The position numbers and the translations under genes are program-made. Under the pieces are notes generated by a model. It made no database searches. It saw nothing but the letters and a program-made list of their open reading frames with translations, and was not told the origin of the DNA. Of a DNA stretch of 64,000 nucleotides, positions 8,846 to 17,730 are shown piece after piece (within the stretch, counting starts at the first letter, position 1; each line of letters begins with the position of its first letter). Source of the DNA: DASUGC01 sp035606665 (GTDB taxonomy: Bacteria > Acidobacteriota > Vicinamibacteria > Vicinamibacterales > SCN-69-37); assembly GCA_035606665.1 (NCBI GenBank), contig DATNEY010000032.1:1-64000 (forward strand), given 5' to 3'.

Positions 8846-8900
8846 CCGGGGCTGAAGCCCCGGCCTACGCAGGCGCGATCCGTAGGCCGGGCCTTTAGGC
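8846..8900. repeat. Palindromic REP-like element between convergent genes
   Basis: Two nested inverted repeats fill the gap between convergent genes. The first is an 8 bp perfect stem ccggggct/agccccgg (8846-8853, 8856-8863). The second is a 10 bp perfect stem ccggcctacg/cgtaggccgg (8860-8869, 8881-8890) with an 11-base loop, and a small gcct-tt-aggc hairpin (8891-8900) follows. The two large stems share bases, so they are alternative folds. There is no T run, so intrinsic termination is not typical. The arrangement resembles REP/BIME intergenic elements that protect 3' ends or terminate in both directions. Confidence 0.65.
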
Positions 8901-8908
8901 GCGGCGAA

Positions 8909-10519
8909 TCAGAGATTTCCGCGCGTAAGCTCGTCGGCGATGTACGCGGACGCGCGGGCCGAGAGCGCCATGATCGTGAGACCAGGGTTCTGGAACGGCG
9001 ACGTCGTGAAGGAGGCCGAGTCGGTCACGAAGACGTTCTTCGCATCCCAGCATTGATTGAAACCGTTCAAGACCGACGTCCTGGGATCGGCGCCCATTCT
9101 CGCGCCTCCTGCTTCATGAATGGCCGAGCCGGGTACGAGAGCGCCGTCAGGCGTGTACACGAACCGGGCCCCGAACTGATACACCAGCTTGTTGAGAAGA
9201 CTCTCGCGGCCGAGCATGTTCGCTTCAAGGCCGCAGTCCGAGGCCAGCTGTGCGATCGCTTCCTTCATGTCACGAACCATGGCGCGCTCGTTCTCGGAAT
9301 GCACGCACGTGATGCGAGCCGCGGGTATTCCCCACCCGTCCTTCTTCGCCGAATCGATCTCGACGCGATTCTCGGCCCTCGGAAGCATTTCGCCGGTACC
9401 GATGAAGAACCAGCCCGGCGAAATCCGTCCCACGGAACCCAACAGCGAATACCCGCGGAGGAAGTCCTTCGTCGTCTGGCCGCCGACATTCCGGAAGCTC
9501 GGGATGTAGATGCCGGTCTGGCCCCCGAAGTCGTACGCGTCCTCCTTCACGCCGCCCTCGATCGGCTCGTGGATGCCGGCCTGAAAGACCATGACGTGGT
9601 CCGTGAGGTAACGGCCAAGCGTGCCGGAAGAGTTGCCGACGCCGCCGGGATGCCGAGCGCACGCGGAATTCAGCAGGATCCGGACCGACTCGATCGTCGA
9701 TGCGCAGAGCACCACCACCCTGGCGCGCACTTCGTGTTCACGCCGCGCATCGTCGATGTACATGACGCCGCGGGCACCGCCCGACTGCGGATCGATCGAG
9801 ATGCGGCTGACGGCGGCATCGCTTCTGATTTCGAGCCGGCCCGTCGACTCCGCGGCAAGAATGGGCAGCGGAATCCTCCCGGGATTGTGCTTGACGATGC
9901 GTGAAGTCGTGGCCGGACGATCGGCCCACTTCTTCTTCAGCGTCTCAAGCAGCGATGTTTCAGCGCGAGTTATGGAGTGCGGCCGGTCGTATCGCCCGTC
10001 AGGAAGATTCGGAATGCGCGCGGCCGTTCCGTGCACACCGAGAAAGGCTTCCACCCGTTCGTACCAGGGCGCGAGGTCCGAGTAGGAAATCGGCCAACGC
10101 TCGCCAAAGCCGTCGGCGTCCGCGGCGTGCAGATCGAGATCCGAGATGCGCAGCGCATTGCGGCCCCAGAGATGCAGCCGGCCGCCAACCTGCCGGCCCC
10201 GAAACCAATTGAAGCGTCCGCCGCCTGTCGAGTAGGGATTCTTCCGGTCGCTGACGAAGAGATGCTGCGTCAACGGAGAGAACGACATGCAGCGCGCCTG
10301 GACTGCCTGCCCGCCGAGCGTGGCGCGCACGCGGGCGGCAAGCTGGACGCGCGATCCAGATTGTCCCGATGGGTCGGGAAAATCCTTTGCTGGATCGAGG
10401 CGACGTCCCGCTTCGAGCAGAACGGTCCGCAGGCCGCGCTCCGTCAGTTCCTTGGCGGCCCAGCCGCCGGCCGCGCCCGAACCCACGACAACAGCATCGT
10501 AGATATCTGAGGTCGCCAA
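8909..10519 (-). CDS. GMC-family FAD-dependent sugar oxidoreductase
   Basis: A 536-residue flavoprotein. The Rossmann FAD motif VVVGSGAAGG is at residues 10-19 and is followed by the Glu of LLEAGR. The substrate domain is in the middle and the GMC C-terminal motif is AIHEAGGARMGADPRTSV...NVFVTDSASF...NPGLTIMALS, providing the catalytic His/Asn pair. It is closest in style to the large subunit of gluconate-2-dehydrogenase/pyranose-oxidase-like enzymes, which oxidise sugar hydroxyls. The start is TTG (GAG lies about 6 bases upstream). It is the last gene of a five-gene minus operon, 7 bases after the GT2. A second GMC enzyme of the same length lies at 40282-41889. Confidence 0.8.
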   Translation of the reverse strand: MATSDIYDAVVVGSGAAGGWAAKELTERGLRTVLLEAGRRLDPAKDFPDPSGQSGSRVQLAARVRATLGGQAVQARCMSFSPLTQHLFVSDRKNPYSTGGGRFNWFRGRQVGGRLHLWGRNALRISDLDLHAADADGFGERWPISYSDLAPWYERVEAFLGVHGTAARIPNLPDGRYDRPHSITRAETSLLETLKKKWADRPATTSRIVKHNPGRIPLPILAAESTGRLEIRSDAAVSRISIDPQSGGARGVMYIDDARREHEVRARVVVLCASTIESVRILLNSACARHPGGVGNSSGTLGRYLTDHVMVFQAGIHEPIEGGVKEDAYDFGGQTGIYIPSFRNVGGQTTKDFLRGYSLLGSVGRISPGWFFIGTGEMLPRAENRVEIDSAKKDGWGIPAARITCVHSENERAMVRDMKEAIAQLASDCGLEANMLGRESLLNKLVYQFGARFVYTPDGALVPGSAIHEAGGARMGADPRTSVLNGFNQCWDAKNVFVTDSASFTTSPFQNPGLTIMALSARASAYIADELTRGNL

Positions 10520-10526
10520 TCTGATC

Positions 10527-11453
10527 TCAGGACCGGTTGGTCAGGTAGCCCCAGACCTCACCGGAGGTCCAGGCCACGAGGAGGATGGCGACAGCGGGCG
10601 CCGCGCGGACGAACCGGCCGAAGTTCCCTTTGCGAAACTGAGTACGAGCGTGCCGCACGAACAGCATGGGAGGCAGCAGCGGCCACATCGCGGATGCGGC
10701 AAGCCGCTTCGGCAGGCTCATGTGCATCGCGCGGATATGGCCGAAGAGGCGGCCCCAATGAAAGCGCTCAGGAAGGAGCACCGATAGCGGCGCGTGCGGC
10801 CGTCGATGCTCGACCACCAGCTCCGATGAAAGATGAAGCGTCTCTCCGCGTTCGATCAGCGCCCAATGGACGATGGGCTCGCGGAATCGTTCCTTCCAGA
10901 GATCCCGTGTGTCGTCGATCACGCGGCGCTTGTACGTGACGTTGACGTCGCTCACCCACTCCGCGGGGCCGCTCTCGAACGGCAGGCCGTAACGGCCGAA
11001 GTCGCAGACGTAAAAAGCCCAGTTGAGCACCGTGCCCCGTGCGCCATTGATCGCACCGCCGATGACGGCGAACGGCTGCTCGTGCAGGCGGACGGCCGTG
11101 CTCGCCCAATCGGCGCGGGGCACGCCGCGATCTTCAATGATTGCAATCAGATCGCCCTTCGCTGCGTGCAGGCCCGCCGAGCGGCGCCGGTCGTACAGCT
11201 CGTGCTGCCCCGCGGCGCTCTCGATCGGACGAACCGGCGTAATCTTCCCGAGAGGCAGAAATTCAATCTCAACGCCGCTGCTCGCGAACTGCTTCGCGAC
11301 AGCTTCTGTGTCCGCGGCGATGCTCGCATCGTACGGAACGATGATCTGGAGCCGCGGCGAATTCCGCTGAGTCGTGAGCGACGCCAGCAAATCGCGCAGG
11401 ACCGACCCACCGTCGATTACCGTGACGACAATGCTGAGAAGTGGAGCGCTCAA
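10527..11453 (-). CDS. GT2 family glycosyltransferase with C-terminal membrane segments
   Basis: A 308-residue protein. The N-terminal GT-A fold starts LSIVVTVIDGG; the usual acidic metal-binding strand is present as LIAIIEDRGVP. The acceptor half contains WVSDVNVTYKRRV, and the last 60 residues include one or two hydrophobic helices (MWPLLPPMLF, AVAILLVAW). The TTG start overlaps the upstream stop (TTGA), coupling it to the oxidoreductase gene. It probably adds one sugar to a lipid-linked intermediate at the cytosolic face. The expected DXD is not clean, so the assignment is to family, not activity. Confidence 0.75.
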   Translation of the reverse strand: MSAPLLSIVVTVIDGGSVLRDLLASLTTQRNSPRLQIIVPYDASIAADTEAVAKQFASSGVEIEFLPLGKITPVRPIESAAGQHELYDRRRSAGLHAAKGDLIAIIEDRGVPRADWASTAVRLHEQPFAVIGGAINGARGTVLNWAFYVCDFGRYGLPFESGPAEWVSDVNVTYKRRVIDDTRDLWKERFREPIVHWALIERGETLHLSSELVVEHRRPHAPLSVLLPERFHWGRLFGHIRAMHMSLPKRLAASAMWPLLPPMLFVRHARTQFRKGNFGRFVRAAPAVAILLVAWTSGEVWGYLTNRS

Positions 11454-12532
11454 CTGGCCCGGCCTCCGATAGCAGGCATCACGCCAAGCGGGGGCAAGCT
11501 CACGCTCGCGTGCGTCTCGGTGCTTTGTCTGATGGCGTGCGCGATCTCGACGGATCGAAGCCCGGCGAAGCCGTCGGCGATTCGCCGGCCAGTGTCACCC
11601 CTGGTCAATGCGACAAAGTCGTCCAACTCTTCGCAAAACGATTGGAGCGCGGTCGATTGCCACGTCTTCAATCGTTCGCGGATCTGAATCCCAAGGTACG
11701 TTTGCCGCGTGACGCGCTGCGGACCGCCAGGGCGGTCCTGCGTGATGAGCAAACCACGCATCGGAGCATATGCGCCTCGGACCATTCCCTTGTCGCCGTA
11801 GGCCTCGATCGCGATCCCGTACCCCTTCCACTCCGTCCAGGTCGCGTGATAGATCGCGGTGACTCCTTCCGGATTCCTGAACAGCGCCATCGCGTTGTCC
11901 TCAGAGCCCGGCACGCGCCAGATTGATTCAGTTGCGACGCCGGACACCTCGGTGATCTCGCCCAGGACGTATCGCGTCAGGTCGGTCATGTGAATGCCGA
12001 CATCCATCAACGCGCCGCCGCCGGACATCGGTGCCTTGTATTCCCACTCGTGCGCGAACTTAGGCAGGCCCTCGTGGCCGCCGAAGACGCGCACGTGGTC
12101 GATCTTGCCGATCTCTCCGCGGGCGATGGTCTGCTTCAGGAAGTCGAACACCGGGTAGTAGCGCAGGTTGAAACCGACAGCGAGAGCGCGCTTCGCCGTC
12201 ATCGCTGCATCGACGATGCGCCGGCAGGACTCCACCGTGTTTGACAGCGGCTTCTCACAAAGAACATGGAGGCCGCGGCTGAAGGCCAGAAGGCACGGCT
12301 CTTCGTGTGTGTGGCTCGGCGAGGAAATCACAACCGCGTCCAGCTCGTGTGCGAGGAACGGCTCGAGCTCGGTAGCTGCCGCGGCGCCTGCGGCCGCCGC
12401 GACGGCTCGCGCGGCGTCCACGGACGGATCCATCACAGCCACGAGCCGGGTGTTCGGATTCATGACGATCGATCGCGCCCGCAATCGTCCGATCTTTCCG
12501 GCGCCGATCAATCCAATTTGCAACGGTTGCAT
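11450..12532 (-). CDS. Gfo/Idh/MocA-family NAD(P)-dependent sugar oxidoreductase
   Basis: A 360-residue protein. The N-terminal Rossmann motif IGLIGAGKIGR is followed by the family signature HVLCEKPLS, with the conserved Lys near residue 95. A second conserved Lys/His region (SGGGALMDVGIHMTDL) carries the catalytic Asp and His. Family members oxidise or reduce nucleotide-sugar or free-sugar hydroxyls, such as the 3-position of UDP-sugars. The ATG at 12532 shares one base with the flippase stop; a TTG at 12535 is an alternative. Placed between a flippase and GT2, it most likely prepares a modified sugar for this glycan. Confidence 0.85.
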   Translation of the reverse strand: MQPLQIGLIGAGKIGRLRARSIVMNPNTRLVAVMDPSVDAARAVAAAAGAAAATELEPFLAHELDAVVISSPSHTHEEPCLLAFSRGLHVLCEKPLSNTVESCRRIVDAAMTAKRALAVGFNLRYYPVFDFLKQTIARGEIGKIDHVRVFGGHEGLPKFAHEWEYKAPMSGGGALMDVGIHMTDLTRYVLGEITEVSGVATESIWRVPGSEDNAMALFRNPEGVTAIYHATWTEWKGYGIAIEAYGDKGMVRGAYAPMRGLLITQDRPGGPQRVTRQTYLGIQIRERLKTWQSTALQSFCEELDDFVALTRGDTGRRIADGFAGLRSVEIAHAIRQSTETHASVSLPPLGVMPAIGGRAS

Positions 12533-13962
12533 CAACGGGTTACCAGTCCTCCGAGCGTTCGCACCAGCTCATTGTTGTACCGCACCGCCGCCACCGCAAA
12601 CACCACGCAGCCAGCAGCCGCGCCCGCGAGCGCGCCAGCGGCTGACGTCGTCGCGAAGCCGATGGCGAGCGACACAATCGTCACCACGACTACCGGAATG
12701 GCATTCGCGCCGACACCGACAGCGCCAATGAGGCGCGATGCCGCGAGGGTCGCGAGCAGGGCGTTGAGGACTCCGGCGCCTGCAAGTGCGGCCGCCGCGC
12801 CGACGCCGCCATGGGTCCGGCCGAGCACCAGAGCGCCGGCAACGCCGGCGACAGCCGAAATTGCCGAGATCACGACTTCGTTGCGCTGCCGGCCGGCCGC
12901 GATGAGGCTGAATCGGAAGTGTCCGCTGTACCAGGTAATCGGAATCATCCAGACAGCGATCTGTGCCGGCAGAATCGCCGCCGCGTACCCGCTGCCGAAA
13001 ACCAGCGGCATCACCACCGGAGCGCCGAGGCTGCCTGCCACCGCGATGAGCAGGGCCGGCCAGAGCGCCGCACCAAGCGATCGCGATACGAGCCGGCGCC
13101 AAGCATCAACCCCCGTCGCCAGCTCCTTCGAGAGATTCGGCAGAAGATTGAAGAAATAGAGCCACACGAACGTGTGAAGGGCGACCACGACGCGCACGGA
13201 TGCCGTGATCCAGGCCACCTCGTCGGGCAAGTCCATCCAGCGCAGGACGACGGCCGGCCCGTACCAGATGCACGCCCACGTCAGGTCGCCAAAACCCATG
13301 AACCAGATCCGTGAGAAGAGCTGACGCGCACCGGCAACGGAGCCACGCCAGTCCAGGGAGGCGTGGATGCGGGTGCGCAGCACCACCAGGTTGAACACCG
13401 CGAGCGCGGTAATGCCGCCGACTTCGGCCACGGCAGCCAGGCGGATGTCGGCACCGGGTCCGACGAGCAGGAGCACGAGCGCGACAAACGTCAGATTGCG
13501 GAGCGCGCTGCCGGCGGCCACCCACTGCATCTGCCGCAGACCCTGGAACACCCACTGCACGAGGAACGGTGTCAGCAGCACCGCCAGCCCGTTGACTGAG
13601 AGAATGCCCAGGAACGCCGGTGCGAAACGCCAGGCAACCGCGAGGAGGAGCGCAAACAGTGGCGCGCCCAGCAGTAGCCGCAGCACCATGACCTGCGGCA
13701 CGAGCGTTGACAGGCGCGCCGGCGCTGCCGCCAGTTGGCTTGCGCCGTACAACCCCATTCCACTCTCGACGCTGAGCACGAAGAAGAGCGTGATCGACAG
13801 CGCCAGCTCGACCGTTCCGTACTCACCCGGCGTCAGCACGTGCGCGAGATAGGCAAAGGCCGCCATCACGCATAGCTTGCTCACCGCCTCGCCGCCGAAC
13901 AGCGTCAAATAGCGAACGGTGAAGCTGCGGGCCGAGGGCGGCGTGGGCGCGGCGCTTGTCAC
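12532..13962 (-). CDS. Oligosaccharide flippase (Wzx/MATE-type polysaccharide exporter)
   Basis: A 476-residue integral membrane protein with about 12-14 hydrophobic segments and no soluble domain. The N-terminal YLTLFGGEAVSKLCVM...VLTPGEYGTVELA matches the O-antigen flippase/PST pattern (LxPxEYG). The GTG at 13962 overlaps the preceding stop as GTGA and is preferred over a longer frame to 14019. Wzx proteins move undecaprenyl-diphosphate-linked repeat units to the periplasmic face. A Wzm/Wzt ABC exporter exists at the other end of the window, so this locus may feed two export routes. Confidence 0.8.
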   Translation of the reverse strand: MTSAAPTPPSARSFTVRYLTLFGGEAVSKLCVMAAFAYLAHVLTPGEYGTVELALSITLFFVLSVESGMGLYGASQLAAAPARLSTLVPQVMVLRLLLGAPLFALLLAVAWRFAPAFLGILSVNGLAVLLTPFLVQWVFQGLRQMQWVAAGSALRNLTFVALVLLLVGPGADIRLAAVAEVGGITALAVFNLVVLRTRIHASLDWRGSVAGARQLFSRIWFMGFGDLTWACIWYGPAVVLRWMDLPDEVAWITASVRVVVALHTFVWLYFFNLLPNLSKELATGVDAWRRLVSRSLGAALWPALLIAVAGSLGAPVVMPLVFGSGYAAAILPAQIAVWMIPITWYSGHFRFSLIAAGRQRNEVVISAISAVAGVAGALVLGRTHGGVGAAAALAGAGVLNALLATLAASRLIGAVGVGANAIPVVVVTIVSLAIGFATTSAAGALAGAAAGCVVFAVAAVRYNNELVRTLGGLVTR

Positions 13963-15506
13963 CGGCCCGAACCCGAGACGGTGCGGCGGAACAGGTACAG
14001 CCGGCCGTGGGGAATCCACCGCGTGGAGGTCTCCCAGGACATCACGACGTTCTCGTCGACCTTCGCGTCTTTGGGAAGAGGCACGACGTAGTGCATGAGC
14101 GCATAGCCGGGCTCAGGAAGCTCCGGCTGAACGCTGCGCCAGAAGTAGTTGAGATCAATGACCAATCTGGCCAGGCGCGGCAGCGTAGGGTACCGCTCGA
14201 CAATCGCTCCATACGTACGATTGGCGTCGCTGAATTCGTTGACGATCAGGCGGTCATCGGCGTAGAAGCCGACCGTGCCGATTTCGCTGTTCTCGTAGAC
14301 GGGCACCGCGGCGGGAATCTGCGCATGGATCCACTCGCCTACCTCGCGGTATTGCTCGAACGTTCCCCAGTTGGTGTGGATCGGTGCTTCCTTCAGCGGA
14401 AATCCAAGGTGCGACATTGAGATGACCAGGCCGAGTGCGGGCGCGGCCGCGACCGCGCCCAGGACGACGCGCATCGACAACGCCGCGCGCTGCCAGTGCG
14501 AGGTCACCAGATTCGTGAGGCCGATTGCCCCGACGATGGCGATGGGAGTGACCTGGTTGACGTAGTACCAGTGATAGGGCGGAATCTTTGCCACCGAGTA
14601 CGCCGCCATGTGCACGAGCGCGTAGAGTGCCGCGAGCGAGGCTACGGCTTTCACGGCGGTGTTCTTCGTCCACCACGCCGCCAGCGCGAACGGCGCGAGT
14701 GAGAACGCCGCGATCGTCTCGAGTGGATAGCGTTTGTAGTAGAAGCCCAGACCCGAGAAGAGCGTGAGGTTCCGCCCCCATCCTCGCTGTCCAAGCTTGA
14801 TTTGCAGCGTGTCCGGCACGAGCGACCCGAGATGGATCCATGAGTAGAGGAGCCAGGGTGCGACCATCAGAGCAAACACACCTACGTGCTTCCACCGAAG
14901 TTGCCGCCGCCACACCAGCGCACCCGCGCAAATGAAGACGAAGAGCGCGCCGTCAGGACGCGCGAGCACGACGCCGGCGAGCGCGACCGCGAGCCACGTC
15001 CAATCCTCGGCCGCGAAACGGTCGAGCGCCCAGACGAAAAGCAACGTGAACAGGACGCCCTCGAGCCCGAACGTCGACACGAGGAGGCAGTTGGTCGCAA
15101 GCGTCACGAACGCCAGCCAGCCGAACCAGGCATGTCCGAAGAGCCGGCGCGAGAGTCGCAACAGGAGCGCCAGGATCAGCGTGAGCTCAACCGCCGTGAG
15201 CAGGACGATGGCGTCCACCATCGAGGGTGTGAACCGGACCACCGCGGCGTGCACGATGACGTTCAGGGGCGAGGTGGCGGTGTTGCTCGCCCTCTCGGGT
15301 AGGAACCCCCACTCGCCGCGCGAGGCGAGCATCGCCGAGTACTTCAGCGAAATGAATGCATCGTCCACGAACGTGCTGCGGAAGAGCCGGACGTAGCTCC
15401 AGACGGCGGCGAACAGAGCGACTGGACGGGCTACGGGCCAGAGAGCGGTCACGTCGGTCGTTATCGGCCGCTCGGGGCCAGCACTGGTGCAGGAGTGTGA
15501 AAACAC
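13959..15506 (-). CDS. GT-C-type membrane glycosyltransferase (arabinofuranosyltransferase-like)
   Basis: A 515-residue protein with about ten membrane helices and a C-terminal soluble domain of about 130 residues. The first loop carries FVDDAFISLKYS, a double-Asp motif placed like the catalytic acids of decaprenyl-phosphoarabinose-using and related GT-C enzymes. The next loop has SNTATSPLNVIVHAA, another common feature of that group. It is the first gene of the five-gene minus operon. The start is uncertain: GTG at 15506 or at 15452, neither with a clear ribosome site. It probably acts on a polyprenyl-phosphate sugar outside the membrane. Confidence 0.7.
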   Translation of the reverse strand: MFSHSCTSAGPERPITTDVTALWPVARPVALFAAVWSYVRLFRSTFVDDAFISLKYSAMLASRGEWGFLPERASNTATSPLNVIVHAAVVRFTPSMVDAIVLLTAVELTLILALLLRLSRRLFGHAWFGWLAFVTLATNCLLVSTFGLEGVLFTLLFVWALDRFAAEDWTWLAVALAGVVLARPDGALFVFICAGALVWRRQLRWKHVGVFALMVAPWLLYSWIHLGSLVPDTLQIKLGQRGWGRNLTLFSGLGFYYKRYPLETIAAFSLAPFALAAWWTKNTAVKAVASLAALYALVHMAAYSVAKIPPYHWYYVNQVTPIAIVGAIGLTNLVTSHWQRAALSMRVVLGAVAAAPALGLVISMSHLGFPLKEAPIHTNWGTFEQYREVGEWIHAQIPAAVPVYENSEIGTVGFYADDRLIVNEFSDANRTYGAIVERYPTLPRLARLVIDLNYFWRSVQPELPEPGYALMHYVVPLPKDAKVDENVVMSWETSTRWIPHGRLYLFRRTVSGSGR

Positions 15507-15593
15507 ACGCCGGGTTGACTTTAGGAGGCTAATCGAGCGACTTCGTTCGTCTAGGCGGCCCCCTCACAACGGTGTCCCGAGGCCCAGAAAGTC

Positions 15594-15625
15594 TGTCCGG
15601 ACAATCACTTGGCACAACCTGTGCT
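15594..15625 (+). promoter_or_regulatory. Sigma-54 promoter with upstream palindrome
   Basis: At 15609-15625 the sequence ttggcacaacctgtgct has GG (15611-15612) and GC (15623-15624) exactly 10 bases apart. The -24 box TTGGCAC is a perfect consensus and the -12 box GTGCT has one mismatch to TTGCW. Transcription should start near 15636, about 60 bases before the ATG at 15697. A 10 bp perfect palindrome, tgtccggaca (15594-15603), sits just upstream. Sigma-54 promoters need an enhancer-binding activator, so the nine-gene operon would respond to a specific signal. Confidence 0.6.
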
Positions 15626-15696
15626 TTCTAATGGAAGTCTGGTCCAGCCCGCGCTGACTTTGGCGTGGTTCCGGGCCGATATCAGGTGCGCGACGC

Positions 15697-17730
15697 ATGC
15701 GTGTTTATCTAGCGGACCTCGGCCACAACCTGCTCACCAAGAGCTCCGACGTCTATCCCCTCGGGGTGGCCAACCTGGCGACGTACGCCATCGCGAACCT
15801 CAAGACCAGCAGCCGGCTCCAAATCGAGTTGTTCCGGGAGCCGCAGGATCTCAAGTCCGCGATCGACCGGGAGGCCCCGGACGTCATCGGGTTCTCGACC
15901 TACGCCTGGAACGAGGAACTCGCGGCCAACTTCGCCTCGTACGTCAAGACCACGTCGCCCGCCACGCTCACCGTGATGGGCGGCCCGAACTGGCCGCTGA
16001 CCGAGCCGGTGCAGGCTGAGTTCCTTCGCGGGCTTCCCCAGGTCGATGTTTACGCTGACGGTCCAACCTACGAGGGTGAACGCGCCTTCCTCAACGTTCT
16101 GCAACGCTTCAACGACACGGGCTGCCGTATCGAGGGCGTGTTCGAAGCCCCGATTCCCGGCATCACGCGGTTCGATCACCGGACCGGCGAATTCGTGAAG
16201 GCCTCGAAGGTTGAACGCATCACGGAGCTCGACGAGATTCCGTCGCCGTATCTGCTGGGATGGATGGACCCGTTCCTCCAGACCGGCTACTTCCCGATGA
16301 TGCAGATCGCGCGCGGCTGCCCGTTTTCCTGCGCCTTCTGCAACTCCGGCGTCAGCTCGAACAGCCGCATCTACGCGCACACGGTCGAGAACGTGAAGGC
16401 GGATCTGCTCTACCTCGCCGAACGCATCCGCCCGGAGATCACCCTGTGCCTCGCGGACGACAACTTCGGGATGTACGCCCGTGACGAAGAAATCGCCGAT
16501 TACATCGGCTGGCTCCAGGACACGTACCGCTGGCCGAAGTACATCCGCACGACGACCGGTAAGAACAACGGCGAGCGCATCATTCGCGTGATGCGGAAGG
16601 CGAAGGGCGCGCTGCCGATGACGGCCGCCGTGCAGTCGATGAACCCGCAGGTTCTCAAGAACATCAAGCGCGACAACATCAAGCTCGAGACGTACAAGCT
16701 GATCCAGGAAGAGCTCGATCGCCAGGGAATGCAGAGTTACGGCGAGCTGATCCTCTGCCTGCCCGGCGAAAGCCGCGCGACGTTCATGAAGGCGGTGAGC
16801 GATCTGCTCGACGCCGGCGCGAAACGGATCTCAGCGCACCAGCTGATGCTGCTGCACGGCGCGGAGCTCGGCAACCCGGATCAACGCGCCAAGTTCGGAT
16901 TCGACACGCGTTTTCGCGTGGTCGCGCGCAACATCGGCGAATACGGCACGGGCCGCGTCGTCGAGGTCGAGGAAATGGTCGTCTCGACGCCCGACTTCAC
17001 GTTCCAGGACTACCTGGACACGCGCGTGTTCCACCTGCTCCTGACGATCTTCTATTACGAGGGCAACTACGAAGAGGCGTTCGCGCTTGCGTCAGAGCAC
17101 GGCATCAAGCCGTTCGACCTGGTCGTGCGGCTGCAGAAGATGCTGCCGGATGCGCCCGCCGAATTCCGCGAGGTGATCGACGACTTTCTCGCCGAGAGTT
17201 TGGAAGAGATCTTCCCCACCCGCCAGGCCTGCCTGGACTGGGCGCACGCGAACTACGACGCGCTCGTCGACGGCACCAAGGGCGGCAACCTGCTCTCGAA
17301 GTACTCGATGATTGGCCGCTTCTACGCGACGCTGCCCTCCTTCGACTTCCTCGAGCGCTGTCTGACGACGGTACTTGCGGAACGAGGGGCGTCGACTCCG
17401 GCGATCGGCACGGTCATGTCGTACCTGCGCGCGGTCGCCCTGCACGTGCCGTTCGGCCCGGCGGTCGCGCGCGAAGTGAGCTGGACCACGACGTACGACG
17501 TCGAGTCCTGGACCCGGGACCGGTTCACGAAGCCGCTCGCTGCCTACGCCTTCCCGTCGGCGCGCACGCTTCGTGCGGCAACGACGCCCGAGACGCGGGC
17601 GCTCATCGAAACCAAAGTGGCGACGTTCGGTGAGCATCCGTCGGGACTCGGCAAATTCACGCGCACGATGTTCGCCCGCGATCTGCGCCGCAGCATTGCC
17701 GCAGTGACCGGGGATCGGGTCGCGGGATGA
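15697..17730 (+). CDS. B12-binding-type radical SAM protein
   Basis: A 677-residue protein. Residues 1-125 look like a cobalamin-binding Rossmann domain (MRVYLADLGHNLL, VIGFSTYAWN, VMGGPNWP), although the classical DxHxxG cobalamin-ligand motif is not evident. The radical SAM cluster ligands are Cys208, Cys212 and Cys215 (CPFSCAFC, the CX3CX2C motif). A TIM-barrel core and a long C-terminal extension (about 440-677) without a recognised motif follow. Relatives perform methylations, epimerisations or C-C/C-S chemistry. Leading an operon of sugar enzymes, it probably modifies a glycan or lipid precursor; the reaction is unknown. It overlaps the next gene by ATGA. The weak ribosome site AGGTG lies 8-12 bases upstream. 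Confidence 0.8.
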   Translation: MRVYLADLGHNLLTKSSDVYPLGVANLATYAIANLKTSSRLQIELFREPQDLKSAIDREAPDVIGFSTYAWNEELAANFASYVKTTSPATLTVMGGPNWPLTEPVQAEFLRGLPQVDVYADGPTYEGERAFLNVLQRFNDTGCRIEGVFEAPIPGITRFDHRTGEFVKASKVERITELDEIPSPYLLGWMDPFLQTGYFPMMQIARGCPFSCAFCNSGVSSNSRIYAHTVENVKADLLYLAERIRPEITLCLADDNFGMYARDEEIADYIGWLQDTYRWPKYIRTTTGKNNGERIIRVMRKAKGALPMTAAVQSMNPQVLKNIKRDNIKLETYKLIQEELDRQGMQSYGELILCLPGESRATFMKAVSDLLDAGAKRISAHQLMLLHGAELGNPDQRAKFGFDTRFRVVARNIGEYGTGRVVEVEEMVVSTPDFTFQDYLDTRVFHLLLTIFYYEGNYEEAFALASEHGIKPFDLVVRLQKMLPDAPAEFREVIDDFLAESLEEIFPTRQACLDWAHANYDALVDGTKGGNLLSKYSMIGRFYATLPSFDFLERCLTTVLAERGASTPAIGTVMSYLRAVALHVPFGPAVAREVSWTTTYDVESWTRDRFTKPLAAYAFPSARTLRAATTPETRALIETKVATFGEHPSGLGKFTRTMFARDLRRSIAAVTGDRVAG

